DNA of 64,000 nucleotides, from contig JBGAKR010000007.1 in NCBI GenBank assembly GCA_044224315.1, positions 139,154 to 203,153 of the forward strand, read 5' to 3'. The stretch is from JAGXTF01 sp044224315 (GTDB taxonomy: Bacteria > Bacteroidota > Bacteroidia > NS11-12g > UBA955). Shown one piece after another: positions 52,697-60,734 of this stretch; positions within the stretch are counted from its first letter, which is position 1; every line of letters begins with the position of its first letter. Below the pieces are notes generated by a model that made no database searches, was not told the origin of the DNA, and was given only the letters and a program-made list of their open reading frames with translations. The translations under genes were made by a program, and so were the position numbers.

Positions 52697-53704
52697 ATGA
52701 AAATGGGAAAGCGCATTGTGTTTCTGTTAATCTGTATAGGGGTATTTCTGGCAGGAAATGCGCAGGATTTCCGCGTTATTGATTCAACCATGCGGTTACA
52801 AAAGGCCACAAGCATTGAGCAATTGGTGCAGGTAATTAAAGCCAATTATTACTCTCCAACGCAACAGGTGCGTGCTGCTTATGCCTGGATGATTTACCAT
52901 ATCGATTATGATGTACCCGGTTTTTTTAATCCCAAACTGTACGATGCCCAGTGGCCAGCCACGGTTCAGGATAGCGCCGACCGGGAAAATTTATTTCGCG
53001 AGCAGGTAGCCAAACGGGTTTTTAAGGAACGCAAAGGGGTGTGCGAAGGCTACTCCAAATTATTTTTAACTCTATGTAAAAAATTGGGCATTGAAGCAAG
53101 GCCAGTTGTGGGTTTTGGAAAAACTGAGATTAGAAAATCAGATTCAAAATTTAACACCAATCATGAGTGGGATCTTGTAAAAATAGATGGCACCTGGCAC
53201 CCGGTAGATGTAACCTGGGCAGCAGGTTTTACAGATTTTGGCAAGAAGAAATTTAACCGTGAAATCAACCACCACTACTTTTTTACAGATCCGGGTTTAT
53301 TGCTCGTAGACCATTATCCGGCAAAAAAAACCGATGCACTGCTTGCCTGGGTACCCTCTTTTGGGCAATTCATTTCACGCCCCATGGTTTATCGCGATTT
53401 CTGGCTGCTGAATCCGCAGAATTTTAATGCATCCAACGGAATTTATAAATTCAGCGATTCGGCATTTACTATGGTATTTAAATCCACTACTCCCATAGAA
53501 AGGGTGCAAATAATTGGTTCTAACAGCCAAAGACAAGAGGCGTATCATCCCATTGCCGGCGAAACTGAATACATAGGCAGTAATTTTGTGAGCTATGCCA
53601 AAGATGGAACCCTGAAAATTCGCTACCGACCCGCAAAGCAAGGCGACCGCAAGGTAATTGTTTTCATCAATGGCAGGGCGGTGATGGAGTTTCTTGTTGA
53701 ATAG
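52697..53704 (+). CDS. Exported transglutaminase-like protein
   Basis: From the ATG at 52697 the protein (about 335 residues) has a signal peptide (RIVFLLICIGVFLAGNAQ). The transglutaminase/cysteine-protease core has the nucleophile Cys in ERKGVCEGYSKLFLTLCKKLGIEARPVVGFG, His in NTNHEWDLVKIDGTWHPVDVTWA, and Asp following. The C-terminal third is beta-rich, with IGSNSQRQEAYHPIAG. It probably hydrolyses or cross-links peptides in the periplasm, as for related proteins. Upstream extension to 52658 is not needed. Confidence 0.85.
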   Translation: MKMGKRIVFLLICIGVFLAGNAQDFRVIDSTMRLQKATSIEQLVQVIKANYYSPTQQVRAAYAWMIYHIDYDVPGFFNPKLYDAQWPATVQDSADRENLFREQVAKRVFKERKGVCEGYSKLFLTLCKKLGIEARPVVGFGKTEIRKSDSKFNTNHEWDLVKIDGTWHPVDVTWAAGFTDFGKKKFNREINHHYFFTDPGLLLVDHYPAKKTDALLAWVPSFGQFISRPMVYRDFWLLNPQNFNASNGIYKFSDSAFTMVFKSTTPIERVQIIGSNSQRQEAYHPIAGETEYIGSNFVSYAKDGTLKIRYRPAKQGDRKVIVFINGRAVMEFLVE

Positions 53705-54046
53705 AAAGAGTGGAAGTTAGAAGTTAAGTGTTTGGATTGAAGCGTTGGACAGCCTCAGTCACATTACATCGGCGGATGGATTAGTTTACCGCACTTACTG
53801 GCTTGAAAACGGCAGATACCGCATTCTACATTCTAACAGGGAGCAGGGTGTAGGGAGCAGGGGGCAGTGGTCGCGGAAGAAGGAAGCTACTCCTACATTT
53901 TCATTTTTCATTTTTCATTCTACATTTTACATTCTGCATTCTACATTCTAACAGGGAGCAGGGTGCAGGGAGCAGGGAGCAGTGGTCGCGGAAAATGGTA
54001 GCTACTCCTACATTTTACATTTTACATTTTCCATTCTACATTCAAA
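53705..54046 (+). repeat. Composite heptamer-repeat region with two copies of the GTGGTCGCGG module
   Basis: There is no gene in this gap. Two GAAGTTA units lie near 53712. GTTGGACAGCC (53745) is the complement of the GGCTGTCCAAC word. Two long copies (53827-53896 and 53942-54009) follow: TACATTC, TAACAGG, then purine-rich units GAGCAGG/GTGCAGG, then AGTGGTCGCGGA and a conserved GCTACTCC. TACATTT/TCATTTT arrays connect and follow them. The 7-base register holds with one 6-base slip. A third copy of the module is at 55430. Confidence 0.88.
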
Positions 54047-55327
54047 TCACTTCCACAGCAGAAAGCTCAAACTACCCGAAATGGTATAGCCGGTATAAGT
54101 GCTTCTTTTGCCAAAAGGATAAATGTAGCCGGCAGAAAACGAGGCTTGTAAATTTTTATTAAAGAATAAATAAATCCCGGCTTGTGGAATATTTAACAGC
54201 GCACCGCCTTCGCTTTCTTTGTAGGCATAGCTAAATTCATCCCCAAAAAATGGAATCAAATAATTCCTTTTCAAACGGTTTTCAAACGATAAGCGCACTC
54301 CTAATGCGGAATAGTAAATTTTAGTTTCCGTTTTATTTTCACTTTTGAGTATTCCCAATCGTGCATAAACATTAGAAATAGAAGGGTTTGAACTGTTATT
54401 TCTGCCACGATACCGGGTATGTAAAGAAAACTCTGGTGCGAAACCTGAATAAATACCAAAACTGTCTTTTTTTGCCGGATTGAATGCCAAATAACTGATA
54501 CCTGGTATGATATTCCGTTGCCAGGAAGGCGAATAACTGGATTTACTGCGGTATCCATTATCATTTCCGTCGTAGCCGTTTCCACTATTTGTGGTTTCGT
54601 GATATTTAGAATAGTTGGTATAAATCGTAACGGTGATTTTGCAGGGAGATTTAATTTTTTGAATTCCATCCCTCAGTTCATTTTGCCTGCTGGCTATGGT
54701 GCTTATAAGATTCAGCAAGTTTTGATTGGTGGTTCGGTAATATGGATTGGTTGGGTTCATGGTATCCAACAATTTGCTGAGAGCATTTTTTTCGCGCATG
54801 TATAGTTTCAGTTCTTCTTGGGCCCTGGCAGTATCCATAAAGGATTGGCGTTGGGTAGTAATCCTGAATTCATACCGGCCTTCAAACAAATTCAAATGAT
54901 CTTTTACAGTTTGAAAACCTGCTTTGGAAATGTTTGCATTAAAAATAAATCGTTTCTCTTTATGGTTGCGGTAGCTGTATTCTTCATTTTCACGGTTAAT
55001 AATTGCACCCTCGGCCCGTAATTTTCTTTCCACCTTTGCAACCAAAGTATCATATTGCTTTTCACTTTCTAAAGTCACGTTCAACTCTGGTACCTCTTCG
55101 TAATTATAGGTTGAACCCGAACTGCGATAGGAACCATAAGAAGAGCCAATGCCGCTGCCGTAACCCAAACTTCCTGCATTTCCGGTCATGGCTTTTTTTG
55201 TACTTACCCTGTCTGAATAACCCATATCAACCGGTGTATTTACGATTTCCTCGCCAGGTTGGGCTAAAATTGGATTTGGACTAATGAATTGAAAAGCAAC
55301 GGCGACCAGAATGGTTTTTTTAAGCAT
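54047..55327 (-). CDS. Exported protein with coiled coil and C-terminal beta-barrel, function unknown
   Basis: The 426-residue protein has a signal peptide (MLKKTILVAVAFQFISPNPILA). A Gly/Ser/Tyr-rich linker (about 52-78, GSLGYGSGIGSSYGSYRSSGS) follows. The mixed domain with VTLESEKQYDTLVAKVERKLRAEGAIINRENEE resembles DUF4349-like fold segments, and a helical part (about 165-225) has coiled-coil character. A C-terminal barrel-like half ends in GYTISGSLSFLLWK. It would sit in the outer membrane with a periplasmic part. I do not know its function. It is flanked by repeat elements on both sides. Confidence 0.7.
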   Translation of the reverse strand: MLKKTILVAVAFQFISPNPILAQPGEEIVNTPVDMGYSDRVSTKKAMTGNAGSLGYGSGIGSSYGSYRSSGSTYNYEEVPELNVTLESEKQYDTLVAKVERKLRAEGAIINRENEEYSYRNHKEKRFIFNANISKAGFQTVKDHLNLFEGRYEFRITTQRQSFMDTARAQEELKLYMREKNALSKLLDTMNPTNPYYRTTNQNLLNLISTIASRQNELRDGIQKIKSPCKITVTIYTNYSKYHETTNSGNGYDGNDNGYRSKSSYSPSWQRNIIPGISYLAFNPAKKDSFGIYSGFAPEFSLHTRYRGRNNSSNPSISNVYARLGILKSENKTETKIYYSALGVRLSFENRLKRNYLIPFFGDEFSYAYKESEGGALLNIPQAGIYLFFNKNLQASFSAGYIYPFGKRSTYTGYTISGSLSFLLWK

Positions 55328-55659
55328 AATCTTGAATTTTTATTGAGGATTGAATGTGGCAAAAATAGTGTAAATGGAACAGGGCCCACCCATTCAAATG
55401 TGGCCGAAGCAGTTCCATACTCCATTTTACATTCTAACAGGGTGGAGGGAGTAGGGGGCAGGGTGCAGTGGTCGCGGAGGAAGGTAGCTCCATTCTACAT
55501 TTTGCATTTTCCATTCTACATCCAAACCCCCGTTCCGCTTGCTTTTTTCAACTTTTTTTCGTAACTTGTAAAAAAAGTTTAACATTGCAGGCAGCGTTTG
55601 ATGCCCCATCTCTGTCAATAAGGGCAAACAGGCAATGCAAGCGCATTCATACAAAGCGG
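55328..55659 (+). repeat. Third GTGGTCGCGG composite module and upstream region of the sigma-factor gene
   Basis: There is no gene in this gap. 55418-55525 holds TACATTC TAACAGG, purine-rich heptamers (GTGGAGG, GAGTAGG, GGGCAGG), AGTGGTCGCGGA, then TACATTT/TGCATTT/TCCATTC units. This is the same order as at 53827 and 53942. A little further on, AACTTTTTTT...AAAAAAAGTT (about 55549-55580) forms an AT-rich hairpin before the sigma-factor gene. Confidence 0.82.
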
Positions 55660-56190
55660 ATGACGGAAAAAGAATTGATCGAAGGCTGTATAAGGGAAGA
55701 CCGGAAATGCCAGCGATTCCTTTGGGACAAATACGCCCCGAAGCTTCTTACCGTAAGCATTCGTTATTGCAGATCGCGTGAGGATGCCGAAGACGTTTTA
55801 ATGGAAGCATTTGTAAAAATATTCGACAAGATGAGTGAGTTCAGAGGACAAAGTTCCCTTGAAACCTGGATGCGTCGGGTGGTTGTAAATACTTCTATTA
55901 ATAAACTAAGAGCTACCAAAATTACGGACTCCATCGATTCAGAAACCAATGACATTGGCTATTACGACAGTGGTTTTGATGAAATGAATGCCAAACAACT
56001 GATGAATCTTTTAGATCGATTACCTGTAGGCTACCGCACCGTTTTCAACCTGTTTGCCATTGAAGGCTATTCTCACAAAGAAATTGCCGATGAAATGGGT
56101 ATTGATGAAGGAACCAGTCGCAGCCAGTTGGCGAAAGCCCGCAAAGCCCTGCAAGACATGATAAATAATAATGAACACGTGAGATTATGA
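55660..56190 (+). CDS. ECF-type RNA polymerase sigma factor
   Basis: The 176-residue protein (start ATG 55660) has sigma region 2 (CIREDRKCQRFLWDKYAPKLLTVSIRYCRSREDAEDVLMEAFVKIFDKM) and region 4 (LDRLPVGYRTVFNLFAIEGYSHKEIADEMGIDEGTSRSQLAKARKAL), with the short linker of group IV (ECF) factors. A longer upstream frame runs through repeat DNA and was rejected. The membrane-anchored protein gene overlaps the stop by 4 bases (ATGA), as for a sigma/anti-sigma pair. Which promoters it serves cannot be told. Confidence 0.93.
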   Translation: MTEKELIEGCIREDRKCQRFLWDKYAPKLLTVSIRYCRSREDAEDVLMEAFVKIFDKMSEFRGQSSLETWMRRVVVNTSINKLRATKITDSIDSETNDIGYYDSGFDEMNAKQLMNLLDRLPVGYRTVFNLFAIEGYSHKEIADEMGIDEGTSRSQLAKARKALQDMINNNEHVRL

Positions 56191-57470
56191 CCCATCCGGA
56201 TAATAACTTCAAAGACCAACTCTATAACTATGAAACCCCGTTGGGCAGCAACGTGAGTTTCGAAAAAGTGATGGCAATGCGGGCCAAACGCCCCGGTGCC
56301 ATCTGGTGGAAACCATCGCTTTTGGTGGTTGCCACCCTCAGTGCAGTAAGCGTTACGGCCTATATCCTGGGCAACTACGCAGGTAATACCGTACCTGAAA
56401 TCCCAGCTGGCGCCAAAAACGAATCACCAGCCATAAATTCCACTCCACAAAATCAACCTGAAAAAACCAATATTGCTGCCACCATAAACCCAACTCAATC
56501 TGCAAATAATTCCCAAACCAACAATGGTAATAAAGCAGATAAAAATGCAGGACATGCAGGTACAGGCTATCATAGACATATTGTAAACCCTGGTCAGAAT
56601 GTAAATCCGGCTCAGAACAATACTCCCAATCAAATCCATGAAGCCAATACTCAACAGGATCAAAGCTTTGTAAGTGCAGAAGGATTGTTTGGTGGCTTGG
56701 TTCGCAAAGGTCTTTCAGCAAATTATAACAGCTACGGTTTTGGCAGCAATAGAAATGTTTCTGAATACACACGCGATTTCGAAAAGCCAACTTTCAATCC
56801 CCTTAGTTTTGAGGTGATGATTGTGAATGGAGGCCGTAATTACCGCAATTTCCAGTCGGATAAAGATTATACCATTCGCGGAATTAACCGTTTTGGTCAA
56901 TACAACCTCAGTGCACTTTATAATGTTGGCAAAGGATTTACACTTGCGGCTGGTATTAGTTATACAGAAAATATTGGCTCGGGCGAGTGGCGCAAAATAA
57001 CTTCCCAAACCAAAATGTTTACCAGCAGCCATGTTGTAACCATTGTTCAGCCAGGCTTGCCCGATATTCACAAAACCGTGTATGATACCTCTTATAGCAA
57101 TGTAAAGGTTGCAACCAACGGAAATATAAATTACCATTTGTCTAAATTCAGCCTTCCAATCGGCGTTCGTTACCACTTTGGCGAGGGTAGACTTTTATGG
57201 CGCGCCAGTGGCAGCATAGCACCAGGTATTTTAACTGCAAACAGCGGTCAAATGTTTAACCGTGAAAACAGCATGAGCCTGGATGGCCAAACCAACTATG
57301 CATTTACCCTGGATGCACGCGCTGCATTTGGTATATACATGCCTGTAAGTAAAAAGCTGTCTTTTGTTGCCGAACCTACATTGCAATATCAATCCATAAT
57401 GGGTAAAAGCTGGAGCAGTTATAATAAATTCGTAGCCGGATTTGGGGTAGGACTGGTGTTTAAACCCTGA
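56187..57470 (+). CDS. Membrane-anchored protein with cytoplasmic N-terminus and beta-barrel-like C-terminus (possible anti-sigma)
   Basis: The 427-residue protein has a short N-terminal cytoplasmic part (NNFKDQLYNYETPLGSNVSFEKVMAMRA). One membrane segment (about 42-64, WKPSLLVVATLSAVSVTAYIL) and a long Asn/Gln/Thr-rich periplasmic linker (about 75-165) follow. The beta-rich C-terminus (about 200-427) ends in a strand LSFVAEPTLQYQ-like and FVAGFGVGLVFKP, like PF13568 barrels. It is translationally coupled to the sigma factor, so the N-terminal part may sequester it; this is inference, as no classic anti-sigma zinc motif is visible. The combination of an inner-membrane anchor and a barrel end is unusual. 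Confidence 0.75.
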   Translation: MTHPDNNFKDQLYNYETPLGSNVSFEKVMAMRAKRPGAIWWKPSLLVVATLSAVSVTAYILGNYAGNTVPEIPAGAKNESPAINSTPQNQPEKTNIAATINPTQSANNSQTNNGNKADKNAGHAGTGYHRHIVNPGQNVNPAQNNTPNQIHEANTQQDQSFVSAEGLFGGLVRKGLSANYNSYGFGSNRNVSEYTRDFEKPTFNPLSFEVMIVNGGRNYRNFQSDKDYTIRGINRFGQYNLSALYNVGKGFTLAAGISYTENIGSGEWRKITSQTKMFTSSHVVTIVQPGLPDIHKTVYDTSYSNVKVATNGNINYHLSKFSLPIGVRYHFGEGRLLWRASGSIAPGILTANSGQMFNRENSMSLDGQTNYAFTLDARAAFGIYMPVSKKLSFVAEPTLQYQSIMGKSWSSYNKFVAGFGVGLVFKP

Positions 57471-57478
57471 GGCGGTGA

Positions 57479-59041
57479 ATGAATGCATTAAAAATACCCT
57501 TAATTAATCTTTACAATCGGGCAAAAACTGCAGGTTTACGGTATTTCCCAATTCTCATTTTATTCTCAACAAGCCTGATAGTCAAATCTCAGGATACCAC
57601 TTTGCTGCAAAGCTGGGGCGGTGTAAATTACAGAATCAATGCAGTTGGCGGTTTAGGCACAGAATCTTTCAGTGCGGTTGAATATCCCCCGGGTAGTGGC
57701 CATTTTCCATTGCGCAGGCTCAATTTTTGGGTAACCGGAATAAAAAACAACAGCGATACCTTTGCTGTCGCATCCGATATTTTTAGCAAAAAAAGTAATT
57801 GGGCTATTGGACCACTGGGTACCTCAGTTCCTGCGCATGTAAGTCCTTTACAATGGCCGCATTTTTTGCAGGTAAGCCAATCACAGATTGCCGCACATAA
57901 AAGCCAATACCTCAATAGCGGATATATAGCCCCGGTGGGAATCTCAAGGTGGCCAGCAGCATTCAATCTGCCCGGATTTCCGGTGGTATGCGCACCTTTT
58001 TTGGATTTAGACCAAAATGGGAAATACAATCCCAAAGAGGGTGATTACCCATATCTACCTGGCAAAAACCATGTATTTGCAATGGGCAGTGATTCTGCGG
58101 CTATGTCAAATCTTAAAACCCACCAAACAGGTTTTGATCTTGCCAGTATTTGGTTTGAACCCACGGCTACAGACTCTATTCCCAATACCAGCTATTTCAG
58201 GTTAATACTTTGCAATCGGACGAAGGACACTTTTACCCAGGTAAAATTGAGCCTTTTGGCTGATTTTAAAATTGGTAATCCCATCGATGATCAATTAGCC
58301 ACGCATGTGAAATATAACAGTATTTACGGTTATAATCAGCAGGGGGGCGATTCGGAATATGGCAATAATTGGCCATCTGTTGCGGTTGGCTGGTTGTCTA
58401 AGAAAGCATCGGCCAGCATATATCTGTATGCCGATAATAGCATAGTGCAAGGCAATCCGGCCACGGAGGTTGAGTTTTTTAATTATGCCAATGGTTTGTG
58501 GCGAAGCGGTAAAAATATGGGTTCGTCGGGTTCTGGTTTGGATGCCAGTACATCTCAATCGAAATTTATATACCCGGGCACTACCAATCCTGCCTTGCCG
58601 TTGGGCCGCAACTGGACCAATAAGGAAGGAAATGCCGGACGTCAAACCGCTTTAATCAGCACCGAACCTTTAACATTCAACGGAGCAGGCTGCAAAGTTT
58701 TGGATGGATACATTTCAATAATTCCTAATGCGCCCGATTCGGCTGCAATGGAAAAACGATTCGCTGCAATCGATAAGCATTATAATTCACAGGAATTTAC
58801 CCTGGGAAAATCAAATAAATTCCTGGAAAAAAACAGTTGGTTTTATCCCAATCCGGTAATATCTAACGGTAATATTTATTTTCATTCAAACCTTCCTCAA
58901 AGCATTGCCATATATGACCTTCAAGGTAAGCTGCTATTGGAAAAAAACAATGTGATAGGGGAGATGAAGATTGAATTAAAACCAGGCAATTATGTAATAA
59001 AAACGGCTGAGAAAACAGCACGGTTTTTACAGGTCTATTAA
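57479..59041 (+). CDS. Large secreted protein with T9SS sorting domain, function unknown
   Basis: The 520-residue protein has a signal peptide (FPILILFSTSLIVKS) and a beta-rich body with VCAPFLDLDQNGKYNPKEGDYPYLPG (a calcium-binding-like Asp/Asn loop), FDLASIWFEPTATDSIPNTSYFRL and GRNWTNKEGNAGRQTALIS. The last 75 residues form a T9SS signal (FYPNPVISNGNIYFHSN, IYDLQGKLLLEKNN, ELKPGNYVIKTAEKTARFLQVY). It lies 8 bases after the barrel-like protein gene, so it may be a target or partner of that sigma/anti-sigma unit. Its cargo role is unknown. Confidence 0.82.
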   Translation: MNALKIPLINLYNRAKTAGLRYFPILILFSTSLIVKSQDTTLLQSWGGVNYRINAVGGLGTESFSAVEYPPGSGHFPLRRLNFWVTGIKNNSDTFAVASDIFSKKSNWAIGPLGTSVPAHVSPLQWPHFLQVSQSQIAAHKSQYLNSGYIAPVGISRWPAAFNLPGFPVVCAPFLDLDQNGKYNPKEGDYPYLPGKNHVFAMGSDSAAMSNLKTHQTGFDLASIWFEPTATDSIPNTSYFRLILCNRTKDTFTQVKLSLLADFKIGNPIDDQLATHVKYNSIYGYNQQGGDSEYGNNWPSVAVGWLSKKASASIYLYADNSIVQGNPATEVEFFNYANGLWRSGKNMGSSGSGLDASTSQSKFIYPGTTNPALPLGRNWTNKEGNAGRQTALISTEPLTFNGAGCKVLDGYISIIPNAPDSAAMEKRFAAIDKHYNSQEFTLGKSNKFLEKNSWFYPNPVISNGNIYFHSNLPQSIAIYDLQGKLLLEKNNVIGEMKIELKPGNYVIKTAEKTARFLQVY

Positions 59042-59043
59042 TC

Positions 59044-60123
59044 TCAGGCAGTTTCTGAAAGTACCGATTCTACTGGCACCATCCAATGGTGTGTATCCTC
59101 AATTTTTCCGTAACGAATATTGTCTAAAGTGGTTTTAATTTTTTGAGATAAAGAGGTATCTCCATTTGCCATAACGTCAAAGAATTCGTGGTGATGACCG
59201 AAGCCTGTTAAATTAATTAAAGTAGCCGCAGTGCCGGTAATAAATAATTCTTTGAGGCTGCCATTTGCATGGGCTTCCTTCAATTCGGTAATACTTAGTT
59301 TGCGTTCTTCTACTGTAATTCCCAGTGATTTAACCACCTGTATCACACTGTCGCGGGTAATACCGGCAAGCAGGGTGCCATCCAGCAGCGGGCTTACAAC
59401 TTTGTCTTTGATGACTGCAAAAAAGTTGGTGGTTCCGGTTTCTTCTACAAATTCATGCTTTACCGGGTCGGTCCACAATACCTGGTCAAACCCTTCTTCC
59501 TGGGCTTTTTTTGTTGGGTACATGGCAGCTCCGTAGTTACCTGCGCATTTTGTAAATCCAGTTCCACCGGGCGCTGCACGGCTAAATTCTTCCTCTACTT
59601 TTACACGCAAGGGTTTGTCGTAATAGGGTCCAACCGGGCAGCAGAAAATTACAAAACAATAACGGGTAGAAGGGCGCACACCCACAAAATCGTCCATGGC
59701 AAACATAAACGGGCGAATGTAAAGCGAGCTTCCCGGGGCTTTGGGCACCCATTTACGGTCTATATCCACCAATTTTAGTAGGCCATCCATGAATAATTCC
59801 TTTGGAATTTCCGGCATAACCATACGTTTGGCAGAAATGTTCAATCGTTTCCAGTTTTCTTCCGGACGGAAAAGTTGAATTTTTTCTCCGGTATTGAAAG
59901 CTTTCATCCCTTCAAAAATGGCCTGTCCATAGTGCAGTGCACTGGTTGCTGGGCTCATGTGCATTGGGCCATAGGGCTCTATGCGGGAATCGGTCCATTT
60001 TTCACCATCCCAGATGGATACAAACATGTGATCAGCAAAAATTTTCCCAAAACCGATATTATTTTCATCAAGTTCAGAAATTCTGCTGTTTTGCGCTTTT
60101 TGGATTTTAATTTCGAAGCCCAT
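59044..60123 (-). CDS. ilvE: Branched-chain amino acid aminotransferase
   Basis: The enzyme makes or breaks leucine, isoleucine and valine by PLP-dependent transamination. The protein (about 359 residues from ATG 60123) fits the fold-type IV family: HYGQAIFEGMKAF, RPFMFAMDDFVGVRPS, KCAGNYGAAM with the PLP lysine segment, EFVEETGTTNFFAVI and GTAATLINL. Start at 60135 would add MSTV. TATTTTTG lies 9 bases before the ATG at 60123. It is convergent with the T9SS protein gene and divergent from the next small gene. Confidence 0.93.
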   Translation of the reverse strand: MGFEIKIQKAQNSRISELDENNIGFGKIFADHMFVSIWDGEKWTDSRIEPYGPMHMSPATSALHYGQAIFEGMKAFNTGEKIQLFRPEENWKRLNISAKRMVMPEIPKELFMDGLLKLVDIDRKWVPKAPGSSLYIRPFMFAMDDFVGVRPSTRYCFVIFCCPVGPYYDKPLRVKVEEEFSRAAPGGTGFTKCAGNYGAAMYPTKKAQEEGFDQVLWTDPVKHEFVEETGTTNFFAVIKDKVVSPLLDGTLLAGITRDSVIQVVKSLGITVEERKLSITELKEAHANGSLKELFITGTAATLINLTGFGHHHEFFDVMANGDTSLSQKIKTTLDNIRYGKIEDTHHWMVPVESVLSETA

Positions 60124-60132
60124 TACAGTGGA

Positions 60133-60140
60133 CAAAAATA
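60133..60140 (-). promoter_or_regulatory. -7 promoter element of the aminotransferase gene
   Basis: TATTTTTG on the minus strand matches TAnnTTTG and is 9 bases from the ATG at 60123, the same distance as at tatC. Confidence 0.5.
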
Positions 60141-60158
60141 GGAGATATAAAGGTTGCT

Positions 60159-60644
60159 ATGAATGAAAGCGAATTGTTTGTGGATAATCCCTTGGCCTTG
60201 GGCGGATTGTTTGGGCAGGGAGTTTTTCTAGCCGGTGAAAAAAAGCAGGCTACAGAAGGTATTCCGCCCACCGGAACCGAGATTTTAGTGCTTTTGCATT
60301 ACCCCGAACTGCCCAAATTGCCACCTAAAGCCCTTCAGGTGCTTCAAAAAATTATGGAAGCGGTTAAAATCGGTGGCAAATCGCTGGCTGAGGGCGATTA
60401 TGCGGTTGTAAACTCAGGCCGCCTTGACATTCCAATTGCCGATTTTGTAAATAGTTCAGGTGCCAAAAAAGTATTGCTGTGGGCCGATGCATGGCCCCTG
60501 GAAACCCGTGAAATTGTTTTTTATCAAAAAGGGATGTTAGAAAATGTGGAAATGTTGCGCTGCCATTCTTTGCATACTGTAATGGCCGATGCCGAACGTA
60601 AAAAGGCATGCTGGACGGCCATTCGGGCGCTTTTTGGTATGTGA
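60159..60644 (+). CDS. Small cytoplasmic protein, function unknown
   Basis: The 161-residue protein has no signal peptide. It has an alpha/beta pattern (ILVLLHYPELPKLPPKALQVLQKIMEAVKI, KVLLWADAWPLETREIV, CHSLHTVMADAERKKACWTAIRALFGM) that resembles the small uracil-glycosylase-fold DNA polymerase III psi type subunits in general shape only. I do not recognise a family. Conserved-looking Trp and His-Ser-Leu residues near the C-terminus suggest a real gene. It precedes the giant secreted protein gene, which has its own promoter. Confidence 0.7.
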   Translation: MNESELFVDNPLALGGLFGQGVFLAGEKKQATEGIPPTGTEILVLLHYPELPKLPPKALQVLQKIMEAVKIGGKSLAEGDYAVVNSGRLDIPIADFVNSSGAKKVLLWADAWPLETREIVFYQKGMLENVEMLRCHSLHTVMADAERKKACWTAIRALFGM

Positions 60645-60691
60645 TTCTGATTGTCTGTCAAAGGCAACGTTCTACTGTTTAGATGTGTCTA

Positions 60692-60722
60692 TTGAATAAT
60701 TACATCTAAAAGATTAAATTTG
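60692..60722 (+). promoter_or_regulatory. Promoter of the giant secreted protein gene
   Basis: TTG (60692-60694), 20 bases, TAAATTTG (60715-60722) is an almost ideal Bacteroidota promoter. It lies 12 bases before the ATG at 60735, suggesting a short leader and independent strong expression. Confidence 0.75.
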
Positions 60723-60734
60723 AAAATTACTACA

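Noticed and set aside
55468..55659. N-terminal extension of the ECF sigma factor
   Set aside because: It would translate repeat DNA; the family N-terminus starts at 55660.
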